The translations under genes and the position numbers were made by a program. This document shows positions 21,805 through 33,915 of a DNA stretch of 64,000 bases, one piece after another (position 1 is the first letter of the stretch; every line of letters begins with the position of its first letter). Under the pieces are notes generated by a model that worked only from the letters and a program-made list of their open reading frames with translations, made no database searches and was not told where the DNA came from. Source of the DNA: Thereva unica (Eukaryota > Arthropoda > Insecta > Diptera > Therevidae). The stretch is taken from the NCBI GenBank assembly GCA_949987705.1, contig OX465281.1:163322393-163386392 (forward strand), in the 5' to 3' direction.

Positions 21805-22451
21805 CCAGTCATTAGAGATTTTTTCGTGTTATAAAATTGTACAGCAAACTGTTTGCACTACTACCTCAGGGGTATCTCATAGATTACTAAAACCAAAAAA
21901 CCAGCCAAAATTTACTCATGTGGAATTGTTTAAACAATAATTAGCAACAAAAATGGGTACTTTTTCCGTTTTTGGCGTATACAATAAAAAGTACTGGATG
22001 AATCACGTTACTCCCAATAGGATATTTGTAGAGAATTGAAAACCCTACAAAATGGGGTTTACTAGACCTCGATCGGATAAGTTTTCGCCGAGAAAAGCTA
22101 GAAAACCCCTAAAAAAGGCAATTTTTTTCAAAAACTCATACCTCTGTTAATTTGCAATATTAGGGTATGATTTTTTGGGACATAATACCCTGGTACATAT
22201 ACTTTAAACTTCCAAAAGATGAAATTTGTCGCATGTATAGTTTCTGCATAATTGCAGTATAAACAAAATAGACCCTAATCTTGCACATTGCGCCAATATT
22301 AGCAGAGTGGCCCGATTGAAATTTCCAAAACGGTTTCTGAAAGTATAGGTTAGGGGCTACAATTTGTCTATCTCACATTTTAATAAAAGTTTGGAGAACA
22401 ATGCTAAAAATACTTTTGAAAGTGGTACATAGGGCGAACATTCTAATTCGA
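21805..22451 (+). repeat. Left inverted arm of long-TIR element
   Basis: Mirrors 24096-24751. The shared sequence runs from the CCAGTCATTAGAG tip to the inner boundary CATTCTAATTCGA. Confidence 0.85.
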
Positions 22452-23193
22452 GAAGTTTCGTGGTAGCGGCGGCGGGGTATAAAGCAACGAAGGAGGCGTT
22501 AGGCCGGCCGCATACCAAAGCTTCATATGCAGCTTTTCGTCACTATTGCTTGAAGATAAATGTAGAAAAGCAGCATGTGACGATTTGTTCCATATAAAAA
22601 AAGTGTAATATGTAGCTAATAAGCATGCATTTTTGCAAGTGAATTGAATATTTGAGTTGCCTTTCAGCACGGAGCCCAGTACTATGTAGTACTGACAACT
22701 TCATGGTAAATAAACTTTATGAAAGCTAAATGCATGAAGATAATTTAATTTTTTTATAAATTAAATGGAAAATACTCTATCTAAGTCTTATTGGAGTAAA
22801 CCTTCTTTCCATAAAGTAATAAATATATGCAGTCGGAATCTACATATATTTAATTAAACAGATACTTATTAAAGGGAAAGTGTTATTCAACAAAATACAC
22901 TATCGTATTTTTTTATAATGGTAACAGGTACATTACCTTTTTTTTATTATATATTGCGAACATACCTTATTTGGAATCAATGCTTAATTTGATTGAAAAT
23001 AAATAATTATTAATAATATTATGAACATTTTACAGTTTATTCAATGGAAAAAAATAAAAGGCATCAACTAAGAAATATGCAATAAAATAACCAGCTTGCA
23101 TCATGCTTTTTTGTGCAACGGTCTCTTCTTCGCTTAGCTACCTTACATCTATACTTTTATTTTCATTCTCGCGATCATCATTCTATTTGTAGC

Positions 23194-23905
23194 TTAAGGG
23201 GGTAGACTACAGTAAAATTTTCAAAAAATTCATTTCTTTTTTTTTGCTTTAAATTTGAAATCAGCCACCTCGAAAACCACCAAGTTAGAAATTTCATCAC
23301 AAAATAATCAAGATTTCACGTTTTGGCCAGAAATTTGGGACTCTGTCCCACAGTGCAATGTTCAAACGCGTTTTTCTCGAAACGATGTTTTTCAAAACGG
23401 TGTACATGATATCTCAAGATCTAAATTAACGAATTGACTTGAAATTTGACACATTTCTTTTATGGATGAGTGCCTCTGGCGTCACGTAGGATTTTGTCAA
23501 TATCTTGCTTTGTTCAATAATTATTAACAATCATAACATGAAATTTGTGCCGAAAAAACGTATGTATAATTCAGGATTTTCTTTCTCGTTGCCAAAATAT
23601 GCTAAAAAAAAGGCTACGTGACGCGATAGCCAATACCATATAGATGATGAGAATATTTGGTTTTTTTGCCTCAGACGACTGGTTTTCGCAGAATCATGTA
23701 CACCATCCAACAATGCGTGAAAATCATAGGGATGTGCGAAGCAACATATATCGAAATATAGCAACATATATCATAACAAAAAAATTTTTAAACGTACGGA
23801 AGATAATAAAAAAAAAATTATTATTGTAACATTATTAGTTAGTTAGCAATAAATTAATGAAAATGACCCACAAACAATGCCCGTTACTGTGCTCTACCCC
23901 CTTAA
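23194..23905. mobile_element. TTAA-flanked MITE
   Basis: TTAA at 23194-23197 and 23902-23905 flank inverted ends GGGGGTAGACTACAGTAA and, on the other strand, GGGGGTAGAGCACAGTAA. The interior holds AACGCGTTTTTCTC ... TTTTTCAAAACGGT, also found inside the TTAA MITE at 52920-53845, so the two belong to one lineage. There is no transposase; mobilisation in trans is inferred. Confidence 0.8.
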
Positions 23906-24095
23906 TTCGTGTAAATTATTTTATAATTGATTTTCATCTTCTTCTGTGCAAATATCTTCTATAGATATGTTAGAGCACATTATTTCGGTACAGTTTGCGC
24001 ACAAATTTGAGCATTGTAAACCATGCTTCCTGCACGTACAAGAAGTATACACACACCCACAACATAATATTATATCGTATCTAATTCGATACGTT

Positions 24096-24751
24096 TCGAA
24101 TTAGAATGTTCGCCCTATGTACCACTTTCAAAAGTATTTTAGCATTGTTCTCCAAACTTATATTAAAATGTGAGATAGACAAATTGTAGCCCCTAGCCTA
24201 TACTTTCAGAAACCGTTTTGGAAATTTCAATCGGGCCACTCTGCTAATATTGGCGCAATGTGCAAGATTAGGGTCTATTTTGTTTATACTGCAATTATGC
24301 AGAAACTATACATGCGACAAATTTCATCTTTTGGCAGTTTAAAGTATATGTACCAGGGTATTATGTCCCAAAAAATCATACCCTAATATTGCAAATTAAC
24401 AGAGGTATGAGTTTTTGAAAAAAATTGCCTTTTTTAGGAGTTTTCTAGCTTTTCTCGGCGAAAAATTATCCGATCGAGGTCTAGTAAACCCCATTTTGTA
24501 GGGTTTTCAATTCTCTACAAATATCCTGTTGGGAGTAACGTGATTCATCTAGTACTTTTTATTGTATACGCCAAAAACGGAAAAAGTACCCATTTTTGTT
24601 GCTAATTATTGTTTAAACAATTCCACATGAGTAAATGTTGGCTGGTTTTTTGGTTTTAGTAATCTGTGAGATACCCCTGAGGTAGTAGTGCAAACAGTTT
24701 GCTGTACAATTTTATAACAAAATCTGCCGTTTTTTTCGCTCTAATGACTGG
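24096..24751 (-). repeat. Right inverted arm of long-TIR element
   Basis: Reverse complement of 21805-22451 with scattered substitutions and a short insertion near its outer end. Confidence 0.85.
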
Positions 24752-26028
24752 CCTAATTAGCGATGAATGCCTCATTAGGCTAGGATCTCTCTAACTAAGT
24801 ATGAAAACTCTACAAAAAGTATTTTCTGTGTAGAGCACAGCAAAATTCTACAATGGCTATGTCCAATATTTCAAAGCTCGTTACCTGGTTGGTTAATTAA
24901 TTAAATGCTTAAGTGGGAAGATCCCAAGACGTGCTTAACGTACATAAATATTTCAGAGGCACGTAACCATCTCAACTGTACGTGGCTGAAGAGATCCAGA
25001 CAAGAAGTTTCACTCAGCTACCAACGATGCCTATATTCTCTAGAGGCTGTGCATGTCTGTCTCTAGCTTTTGTGTAAATTTAATTAAGTTTTTTTCCTTG
25101 CATATAGCATTTTCTAAAAATAATTTAGCAATCTAAACTTCAACTCAAATTGGATAACATCAATTGGTGTAGAAATTTCCTTTTTTCGTTTGTCTCTTGC
25201 TTTTCTGTTCGTCGTTGTACAGCTGAATTAAGGTGGCGGAATTAAGGTGGCGGAAGTTAATAGGTAATTTTTGTTTGCGCCGAGTCAACTGTGCTACATT
25301 AAAAGCTCCCCAATTACTTCAAAATACCTTGAACGAATTCAGGAACGTTGGTTTTCCATTATGCTACAAGTAGAATTATATCAGTTTGCTATAGCCCACA
25401 GGGCAGTCAGTAATTCCTCCCACACCGAAAAGCCGGATGGTAGATAAGGATTACTTATTTCTTATCCCCCTTCTTTATTATTTAGCTTTCACTGCTAATT
25501 TTTGTCCCCTGTTTAAATTTTATGGGATGACTTAATGCCGGAAAATATTTGGCACCACCAGATCTTGATGGTAAAGAATTTCAATTAAATTTCGACGATA
25601 TTCCAAAAGAATTTTAATGAAACTTGCTGAGTTCGAATTTTCAATTTAAATGAATAACTCCCAGGTATTTAAATTCGATTTGGGCCGTTAAATATTGGTA
25701 GTAATGAAACGGTTGATATCATTGACTCCCTTTCTGAATAATTTTATGTTGAAATTTTTATGAATATGGGACGACTGCACATTACTGACGTTTCAAAAGT
25801 TCTTGTTCACTAAAGATTGTTACGCAACTATTATTGGCAGCCGCAGCGGAGAGCGTGGAAATGGAAGAAAAGTGCACATTAATTGCTGCTGTGGAAATTC
25901 ACACCCAAAATAATTCATCTAGCTAGACCTTATATCCCAGAACGTTGGAGGAGCGGCTCAGTCGCTGTCGACGAAGGAACGTGGTCGAAAGGCGGGATAG
26001 AAGCTAGGCTTTTTTTATTTATTTATTT
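24752..26028. other. Unassigned DNA
   Basis: No coding signal. A 14-bp tandem (AATTAAGGTGGCGG twice) lies near 25226-25253. Several short GC-richer patches (around 25830-26000) look like decayed repeats but match nothing I recognise. Confidence 0.5.
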
Positions 26029-26399
26029 ACTAGCATAAAACCCGCGTGCCTTGCAACGCCTTCAAATAAAAACTGTTTATTATGTGCAATGTTTTCCTTC
26101 AAAAAAAACAAAAAAAACAAAAAAAATAAGAAACAAAAAAGTCAGCTGTTATTATCCCTAAAAGGGTTTATTAAAGTGCATTTTTTTAATAAATATGGTA
26201 AACAAATTGATGCGTATATCACCCCTGCTCCATAAATCTGCAAGTTTTGAAGCAGAGATTGGCCTGTATATGTCTCAAGAGAAGTGACATTTTACGGTTT
26301 GACGAACGTTCCTTAAGTTTGTTCGCCCATTTACGTAAGAACGAAATTATGAAACAATCACAAATGAATATTAAATAAAGTGAATTTTGAGCCATTCGT

Positions 26400-27564
26400 T
26401 TCTACGTGATTATAGGGATGCACTGTCAAAATTTCAGCCCTTCAGCTTCAAAGGTTTGGGTTAACCCCATTTCACCCCTTTAGAGGATAAATCTCGAGTG
26501 ATCGCCTCTTAGTGGATGTCCACGTCATTAAAGAGATGCACTGTCGAAATTTCAGCCGTTTAACTCCAGCGGTTTGGGTTAACCCCATCGGTGATAAATT
26601 TCAAAAAATCGCTCCTAAGTGGATGTCCACGTCATTAAAGGGATGCACAGTCAAAATTAAAGCCCTTCAGTTTCATCGGTGTGGGTTAACCCCATTTCAA
26701 CCCCTTAGGGAATGAATTTCGAAAAATCGCTTTATAGTGGATGTCCATGCACTTATAGGGATGCATTGTCAAAATGTCAGCCCTATAGCTCCAGCGGTTT
26801 GGATTAACCCCATTTCACACCCTTAGGGGATGAATTTTGAATAATCGCATTTTAGTGGATGTCCACATCATTATAGGGATGCACTGTCAAAATTTCAGCC
26901 CTATAGCTTCAGAGGTTTGGGTTAACCCCATTTCACCCCCTTAGAGGATGAATTCCGAGTAATCGCCTCTTAGTGGATGTCCACGTCATTATAAAGATGC
27001 ACTGTCGAAATTTCAGCCCTATAGCTCGAGTAGTTTGGTAACCCCATTTCGCCCCGTTAGAGGATGAATTTCGAAAAATCGCTGCTTAGTGAATGTCCAC
27101 GTCATTATAGGAATGCACTGTCAAAATTTCAGCCGTTTAGCTCCAGCGGTTTGGGTTAACCATATCGGTTATAAATTTCAAAAAATCGCTCCTAAGTGGT
27201 TGTCCACGTCGTTAAAGGGATGCACGGTCAAAATTAAAGCCCTTCAGTTTCAGCGGTGTGAGTTAACCCCATTTCAACCCCTTAGGGAATGAATTTCCAA
27301 AAATCACTTTATAGTGGATGTCCATGCCATTATAGGGATGCACTGTTAAAATTTCAGCCCTATAGCTCCAGCGGTTTGGATTAACCCCATTTCACCCTTT
27401 TAGGGGATGAATTTCGAAAAATCACTTTTTAGTGGACGTCCCCATCATTATAGGGACGCACTGTCAAAATTTCAGCGGTATAGCTTCAGCGGCTTTGGTT
27501 TGACCTCATTTCACCCCCTTAGGGGATGAATTTCGAAAAATCGCTTTTTAGTAAATGTCCACGC
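26400..27564 (+). repeat. ~116-bp minisatellite, left block
   Basis: About ten units, each reading roughly GGATGCACTGTCAAAATTTC, AGCCCTATAGCTCCAGCGGT, TTGGGTTAACCCCATTTCAC, CCCTTAGGGGATGAATTTCG and TTTTTAGTGGATGTCCACG. Five-unit blocks recur: variants CCCCATCGGTGATAAATTTC (26582) and CATATCGGTTATAAATTTC (27161) are ~578 bp apart, with matching neighbours, which is a higher-order repeat. Open frames here are repeat artefacts. Confidence 0.85.
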
Positions 27565-27774
27565 CCATGCGATCATAACCTCCTAGCGGTGGCCACTGGT
27601 AATTATTCTAGGAGAGAGGATAGGCTAATATGATCGGGCTAGTCCCTTCCAAGTAAGGTTGGCGTGAGGCTAATAACCTCACCCGTAAAAAACAATTATT
27701 ACGGAACGAGCAACATGCCTCGGATACTGGAATAAACGACGACGCCAAGACAACGAAAAAGGCAAAACGATTTA

Positions 27775-28293
27775 CGAATTTTTCCATGGAACGTTCCAAC
27801 TCTGTACAGAACTCGAGCTTCAAAACATCTAGCCGATACCCTGTCAAAGTATAAAGCTGACATTACCGCCATTCAGGAGATGAGGTGGACAGGGAATGGT
27901 GTTTTGCAAAAACCTGAGTATGACGTATATTACAGCTGTCATACAAAACACCATGTTCTAGGAGTAGGTTTTATGGTTAGCAAAAGAATGAAGCCTACCA
28001 TTATCGGCTTTAAAGCAATAAACGAAAGGCTATGCTCCCTTCGTGTGCGAGGTAAATTTAAGAACATCAGCCTCATAAACGTTCACGCACCTACAGAAGA
28101 GTCCCCGGATGATGATAAAGAAGAATTCTTCGAATAAGTTGAACGGGAACTTAATGCCTGCCCCAGGTATGATGTAAAAATCATACTGGGAGATCTGAAC
28201 GCCAAAGTAGACCGGGAGCCCATATACAGGCAATATGTCGGCAACCACAGCTTGCATGAAAACACTAATGACAATGGACAGCGAGTTGTAGAG
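27775..28293 (+). pseudogene. RTE LINE endonuclease, N-terminal half
   Basis: An APE-type endonuclease start is visible: a WNVPTLYR-like segment, then ADITAIQEMRWTGNG (catalytic glutamate in QEMRW), LINVHAPTEE and ILGDLNAKVD (active-site D and N). A TAA at 28135 splits VNVHAPTEE... from the GDLNAK segment. The gene is cut at 28293 by the miniature LTR element, after GQRVVEM, and resumes at 29182. It would nick target DNA for target-primed reverse transcription. Confidence 0.85.
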
Positions 28294-28297
28294 ATGG

Positions 28298-29181
28298 TAT
28301 AGGGAACCAGGTAGGCTATGACAGCAGCTACCTGGTATCCCATACATTAATTTAAAATAGCAGGCGGGAGATATTTTATCGTCTACTTTAAAGTAGGCGG
28401 TGGAATATCTCCAGCCTATAAAAGGCAAACATTTTGGAATATAAAATTAGTTCTAACTTAAACTCACTACATTGGTGACCCCGGACGTTGCAGCAACCTC
28501 TCAACCTCTCCTTCAAAAACGTTTGGAAGCTCTTCAGCGGATCCACCACTACATTGGTGACCCCGGACGTAGGAAGCTCTTCAGCGGATCCACCACAGAT
28601 GGCAGATGGAAAGCGGCGAGTACTTCCAGTACCAGCCTGGAAAAATTGCCTCAGACAAGGCTCAGCAGCCGAACACCGCCTGGGCAAACTATGCAGCCGC
28701 AGTCGACTGGACCATCTTTACCAAATTTTCCATCACAAATGCCTGGACATCAAGGGAAATCTTCACCACAACCAGGATCTTTCTACCTTCAACCAGGAAT
28801 GCCTACTCAGCGCGCAACATCAACGACACCCCAGCAGAATTAGGGACATCTCCCGCGCAGTATTCGCCGGGTGTTAAGCTTGATAGCAGCGCCACACCCC
28901 AGCTGGAAAGGGGGTATATAGGGAACCAGGTAGGCTATGACAGCAGCTACCTGGTATCCCATACATTAATTTAAAATAGCAGGCGGGAGATATTTTATCG
29001 TCTACTTTAAAGTAGGCGGTGGAATATCTCCAGCCTATAAAAGGCAAACATTTGTAAATATAAATTTAGTTATAATTTCAACTCACTTGTAAATACACAC
29101 TTGTAAATATTATAGAATAAATGTAAATAGCCAAACGTGACTATTATTAATTTTTGGTTAGTGGCCAACCAGGCCACTACA
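28298..29181 (+). mobile_element. Miniature non-autonomous LTR retrotransposon (TRIM-like)
   Basis: The 884-bp element has a 5' LTR at 28298-28471 and a 3' LTR at 28915-29181 sharing TATAGGGAACCAGGTAGGCT at the start and CACTACA at the end. Both have TATAAAAGG. The 5' LTR lacks about 90 bp near its end. A TTGGTGACCCCGGACG primer site follows, matching the tRNA-Trp complement apart from one extra G. A purine tract (GGAAAGGGGG) precedes the 3' LTR. The target duplication is ATGG (28294-28297 and 29182-29185). The 443-bp interior has only short frames (28472-28877), possibly gag remnants. The 4-bp duplication and primer site suggest a Ty3/gypsy relative. Confidence 0.85.
28473..28590 (+). repeat. 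Duplicated primer-binding region in the miniature LTR element
   Basis: CATTGGTGACCCCGGACGT occurs at 28470-28488 and again at 28552-28571. GAAGCTCTTCAGCGGATCCA also occurs twice. This is a tandem duplication of about 83 bp covering the primer site. Confidence 0.85.
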
Positions 29182-29654
29182 ATGGCAGCAAGTAAGAACT
29201 TGGTCGTTGCAAGTACTAGATTTGCGCGTAAAGATATCCATAAAGCCACCTGGGTATCTCCTGATGGAGCCACTCGCAACCAAATAGATCATGTGTTCAT
29301 AGACCGCCGCCACCTTTCGGGTCTGATGACGGTACGAACGTACCGAGGTGCCAACTTCGACTCGGATCACTATCTTGTTGGTATGGTGCTCCGATAGCGC
29401 ATTACAACGCTGAAAAGCTTTGTATCCGCTGATCAGGCTCGAATCAACACAGCTGCACTACGCAATGAAATGGCCAGAAACAGCTACGGTCATGCATTAG
29501 AACTCGCCCTAAGTCCTGGGGATGAGATGGAGGGCGTTGAAGAGAACTGGACCCGCCTTAAAAATACTGTCATTAGTACTGCTATTCCATCTTAGGCAGA
29601 AGTCGTAAAGATCGGAACGACTGGTTCGATAATGAATGCAAGCTGGCAACTGAA
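29182..29654 (+). pseudogene. RTE LINE endonuclease, C-terminal half
   Basis: Continues directly from 28293: MAASKNLVVASTRF, then TWVSPDGATRNQIDHVFID and ANFDSDHYLV, the last carrying the conserved SDH of APE-type endonucleases. Stops at 29397 and 29593 interrupt it. The frame resumes at 37257 beyond the 7.6-kb insertion with ERKNAAYRAM. Confidence 0.85.
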
Positions 29655-30441
29655 TGTTTTTTGTTCAAAGAAAAAAACTACTTTAAAACAAATGAAAATT
29701 ATTTGACACCATTTGGCCTCTAGTTACAGCACACACTGATAAAAAGGAACAAAGAGTAAAGTTCACTTTATAATTATAATTCACTTTTATTTGACTAATT
29801 CAATTTTAGGTTTTAGATACACAATTCAAAATAACAATATATAATTCATCAATATAATTCACTGAATCAATGTCATTAAATTTTAACTTTTAAGAGCTTT
29901 GCAGTTATTAAGGAAAATAATAAATAAAAATTATAAGAAGGGTTAGTTTATAAGATTGAATTAAAGTTTACTGTATTCACTCGATGTGAACATCCACTCA
30001 AAAAATATATATATATTATTAATCACCCTCATCAACGGTGTTAGCTAAAATAAACAATCCACTTAATCACCTCAACAACGATGGAAACTAAAATATCAGA
30101 TTAATTAAATTCCTCATCCACGTTGATCACTAAATTCACTTCAAGTTCAAAGCAGAGAAACAAATTAAAAATAGTTGTTGAAAATTAACTTCAGCTCCAT
30201 CTGGACGCTGAAATAATTTAACGTTTTTTAAATCTAATATATTATTATTGTTCAGTGCAATCCCCTATTTTTTCACTTTTTATATTCTAGTACAATTTTG
30301 CTGAATTTTCCTTCTTCTTGCTAAGGATTTTAACGGAATAGGTTTTGTTTTGTAAGAATAATTAATAAATTTGAATTATATTAATCGAAATTACTTAATA
30401 TTTTATTGAATCATATCTCCCGCTGAGACCATTTTCGACAT

Positions 30442-30459
30442 TGGTGCCGAAACCCGGGA
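30442..30459 (+). other. Primer-binding site, tRNA-Phe
   Basis: TGGTGCCGAAACCCGGGA complements the last 18 nt of animal tRNA-Phe including CCA. The same site serves the element at 46607. Confidence 0.85.
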
Positions 30460-30540
30460 AGAATCTAAGGAAATCATTAAATTAGGAAATAATTATCGAC
30501 AAATTTAGGATAGCCTACATCATATTGCAAGAAGCACAAA

Positions 30541-33500
30541 ATGGATACAAGTACGCGTGGAATTTACCGAGGGCAAGTCACTAAATTAACGAAGGCCGCA
30601 CTTGCCTATTTAAAAACAGCAGATGCCCAACCATCCACCACTAATGCAGAAAATTTTGACGAAATTCTAGAAGAATTAAATTCTTTCTTATCGAGACTGA
30701 GAGCCGCCAAGGAAAATTTAAATAAAGTCAACGAAGCGATCGCCATAACCTTGAAACCAGAAGATTATCAAGCAGAAGCTGAAGTAATTACCGAATATGA
30801 CGACAAGATCATTGATTTAGAATCTCGTTTGATAACTAGAATAGGAAGAATAAAAGAGATACAGGGAATAACATTATTATCATCGAATACATCTTCGATA
30901 CAAAAGGAAACTGGTGTTGTAAAATTACCGCGCCTTGAGCTTAGAAAATTCTCCGGAGACAACAAAGAGTGGCTTCCCTTTTGGGAGCAATTTAAAACTT
31001 TAGTCCACGAAAACGCAACTTTAGCAGCTAACGACAAATCGGTTTTATATGGCAAAGCCGCTGCTACTATTGCCGGCTTTTCACCGACGGCAGAATGCTA
31101 TGATGCAGCAATAGCACTTTTGAAGGAAGAATATGGCGACAACGAAAAATTGATTGATAAACATATGCAGCAGCTAATGTCTATGTCGCCAATAACAACA
31201 AAAACGGACATTTTAGGCCTACGACATCTATATAATACTGTTGTCGCCAATACTCGATCCCTTACGGCACTAGGAATCTCATCCAATAGTTATTATGTAA
31301 TGCTGAAAACAGTGCTACTACGCTGTCTACCATCTGACCTCAGAGTAGAATTCTACCGAAACAACAATTCTATTGAAACCATCGAAAACAATACTAGCCA
31401 CAAGGAAGACAACGATAATGCAAATTCAATTGTCTCTAACTCAGCAGTGCTTTCTGATTTTTCGTTTGCGGTAGACAACGGAGTGAAAAAATTATTAAAA
31501 TTTATCAAAATGGAAATTGAGTCTTTGGAACGAGCAGGTGTTGTGACAAAGCAATCCCGTCAACCTACAAACGCAGAAAATGGAAAACCGAAGACTGCAG
31601 CCAGCCTTTTAACCGCGGATTTGGGTAAGAGATTTTGCATATTTTGTAAAAATAATAATCACTTCTCTGGTAATTGCGAGGGAAAATTGAACATAAAGCA
31701 AAGGAAAGAATTGCTAAAAACTGAAGGTCGCTGTTTTAAGTGCTTAAGAAAAGGGCATACATCACGTAACTGCACTGCTAAAAATATTCATTGTCGGAAA
31801 TGCAACGGACGTCATATGTACGCTTTATGTGATCCTGATTATGTTAAAAGTGAAGTGCAAGTGTCATCAAAAGAGAAGCAGCAAGTGTCAAACAATTCAG
31901 TGGCCACTAACCTCTATTCTACATGCAGCAACAACAAAATTTATTTACAAACAGCGTGTGCCTTTGCTTCATCAGTATCCAGTGTTTCAAGAAATTTTTT
32001 AATTAGAATGGTGATTGACAGCGGTAGCCAGCGCTCCTATATCAGAGAAAGTGTCGCAAGAGAATTAAATTTAGAAGTGGTAGATCAAGTGAAAATAAAA
32101 ATTTTACATTTTGGTGCCTCTCGCAACGTTCCTATTAAATTTTGTGATCGAGTGAAAGTTTGCTTGAGGAGTTTACATAGCAACGATACCATAATTGTCA
32201 CTGCGGTGGCTGTTCCGGAAATCTGCATAGATACGTTGCCAGTTCCAAGGTCAAATGATGTAAATTTTTCTAAATTTGTTCTCGCAGATTCCTTGCACTT
32301 AGGCAAGCCAATCGAAGGCATCTCTGTGCTCATTGGATCCGATTATTATTGGAAAATTGTTTCAGGCGAAATCCATCGAATAACAGATTCTTTAACAGCA
32401 GTTAACACTAAATTTGGATGGACTATACAAGGTCCGGAAAATAATTCATATCTACCTGAAAGCGATATCACTTCTACAATGTATTCCTCTGCCTTCATGG
32501 AAGACCAGAACTTAGAAAGTATAAATAGAATGTGGGATTTAGAAGAGATAGGAATTAAACACCCTTCAAGTTGCTTTTCAAATACGGATGAAATAATAAG
32601 TGAATATGTTAAACAACAGGGTGAGCGATACATTGCTTCTCTTTTGTGGATTCCTAACCACCCTATTCTTAAGAGTTATTATGAAGGTGCACGTCAAAGA
32701 TTTAATGGCCTTGTGCTGAAATTATCAAGAGATCCTGAAAAATTAAAGGAATACGATATGGCGATGCAGGAGTTAATATCGGCAGGAATCGCTGAACCAG
32801 TTGACGATTTAAGAAATGATAATAAGTTATTGTATTATATGCCTCACCGTCCTGTATATCGCTATGATAAATCCACAACGAAATTGCGCATTGTATTTGA
32901 TGCATCGGCACGTTCAACTAATAATGTTTCGTTAAACGACTGTTTGAACGCTGGACCGAAACTTTTACCTGATATTTTATCAACGTTATTGAATTTTCGA
33001 TTTGGATTTATTTCTTTAATTGCAGATATCGAGAAGGCGTTTTTACAAATAATGCTGTCGAGCGAAGATAGAGATGTTCATCGATTTTTCTGGTTTTCCA
33101 ACCCGGTAAAGAAATATACAGATCTACCTACTGTCAAGGAGTATCGCATGACCAGGGTTACATTTGGAGTAAAGTGTAGTCCATTTCTATTGTGCGCAGT
33201 AATACAAGAATATTTAATGAAAGAAATGTCGTTGGATCCAGAAGTTTGCAGCTTATTAAAAAAATCTTTTTATATGGATGATCTCGTTACAAGCACGAAC
33301 GATTTCGATTTTGCCAGGAGGATATATGTTATTGCATGCGATGTGATGCAGAGAGCGTCAATGAAGATACGAAAATGGAATACTAATAGTGCAGACTTGC
33401 GTCAAATATTAGAAACTTCGTTCAGTTTACCTGTAATCCAAAAGGTGTTAGGAGTCATTTGGTGTAGTACAAACGACGAGATCGCTGTTGATGTAAATCC

Positions 33501-33915
33501 CGCCCTAACGTTTGTTTCGAATGCATCAGCCGGGATGGTGACAAAACGCATTGTTCTTCAGTTGATGGCGCACATATATGATCCCTTAGGTATTCTTTCA
33601 CCGTTTGTGGTAAAAATAAAGTTATTGTTTCAGGAGCTTTGGCGTCAGAATCTGCCTTGGGATGAATGTTTACAGCCAGAATGCATGAAAGTGTGGAATA
33701 AATGTTGCGTGGAGCTATCAAATTTAAGAGAGCTTTTCCTGCCTAGGTCTTTTTCGCCATTCGCGGAATGTGGTTCACGTCAATTACACATTTTTGCAGA
33801 TGCCAGTCCGGCTGCATACGGTGCTGTTGCCTACTTGAGAATAAAACTCGAAAACACTATTATAGTAAGATTTGTATGTGCAAAGAATAGAGTGGCACCT
33901 TTGAAAAAGAATTAA
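30541..33915 (+). pseudogene. gag-protease-RT of the 30-kb BEL element (frame ends early in RNase H)
   Basis: 1124 residues. The N-terminal coiled region (~1-110) is followed by the gag core (FSGDNKEWLPFWEQFKTLVHE, ~140), zinc knuckles (FCIFCKNNNHFSGNC ~365; CFKCLRKGHTSRNC ~397), aspartic protease IDSGSQRSYI (~492), reverse transcriptase with IVFDAS (~783), IADIEKAFLQ (~830) and the catalytic FYMDD (~910), and the start of RNase H (FADASPAAYGAVAY). It stops at 33915 after VAPLKKN, where the conserved TLPRLE stretch is missing. The ATG at 30541 follows the leader directly and matches the start of the related gag at 46877. Confidence 0.9.

Larger units (their letters stand above)
21805..24751. 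mobile_element. Long-inverted-repeat DNA element, non-autonomous
   Basis: The left arm 21805-22451 and right arm 24096-24751 are inverted copies of about 650 bp, nearly identical over most of their length. The outermost 13 bp are CCAGTCATTAGAG. The ~1.6-kb centre contains no transposase frame and is interrupted by a TTAA-flanked MITE (23194-23905). The right arm carries ~14 extra bp near its tip. No clear target duplication is seen (left flank TTATA, right flank CCTAA). The long arms suggest a Foldback- or Mutator-like non-autonomous element; the superfamily is not settled. Confidence 0.8.

Noticed and set aside
26512..26715. Repeated 67-residue proteins (also 27089-27292)
   Set aside because: Open frames created by the ~116-bp minisatellite; the same frame recurs because of the five-unit period.
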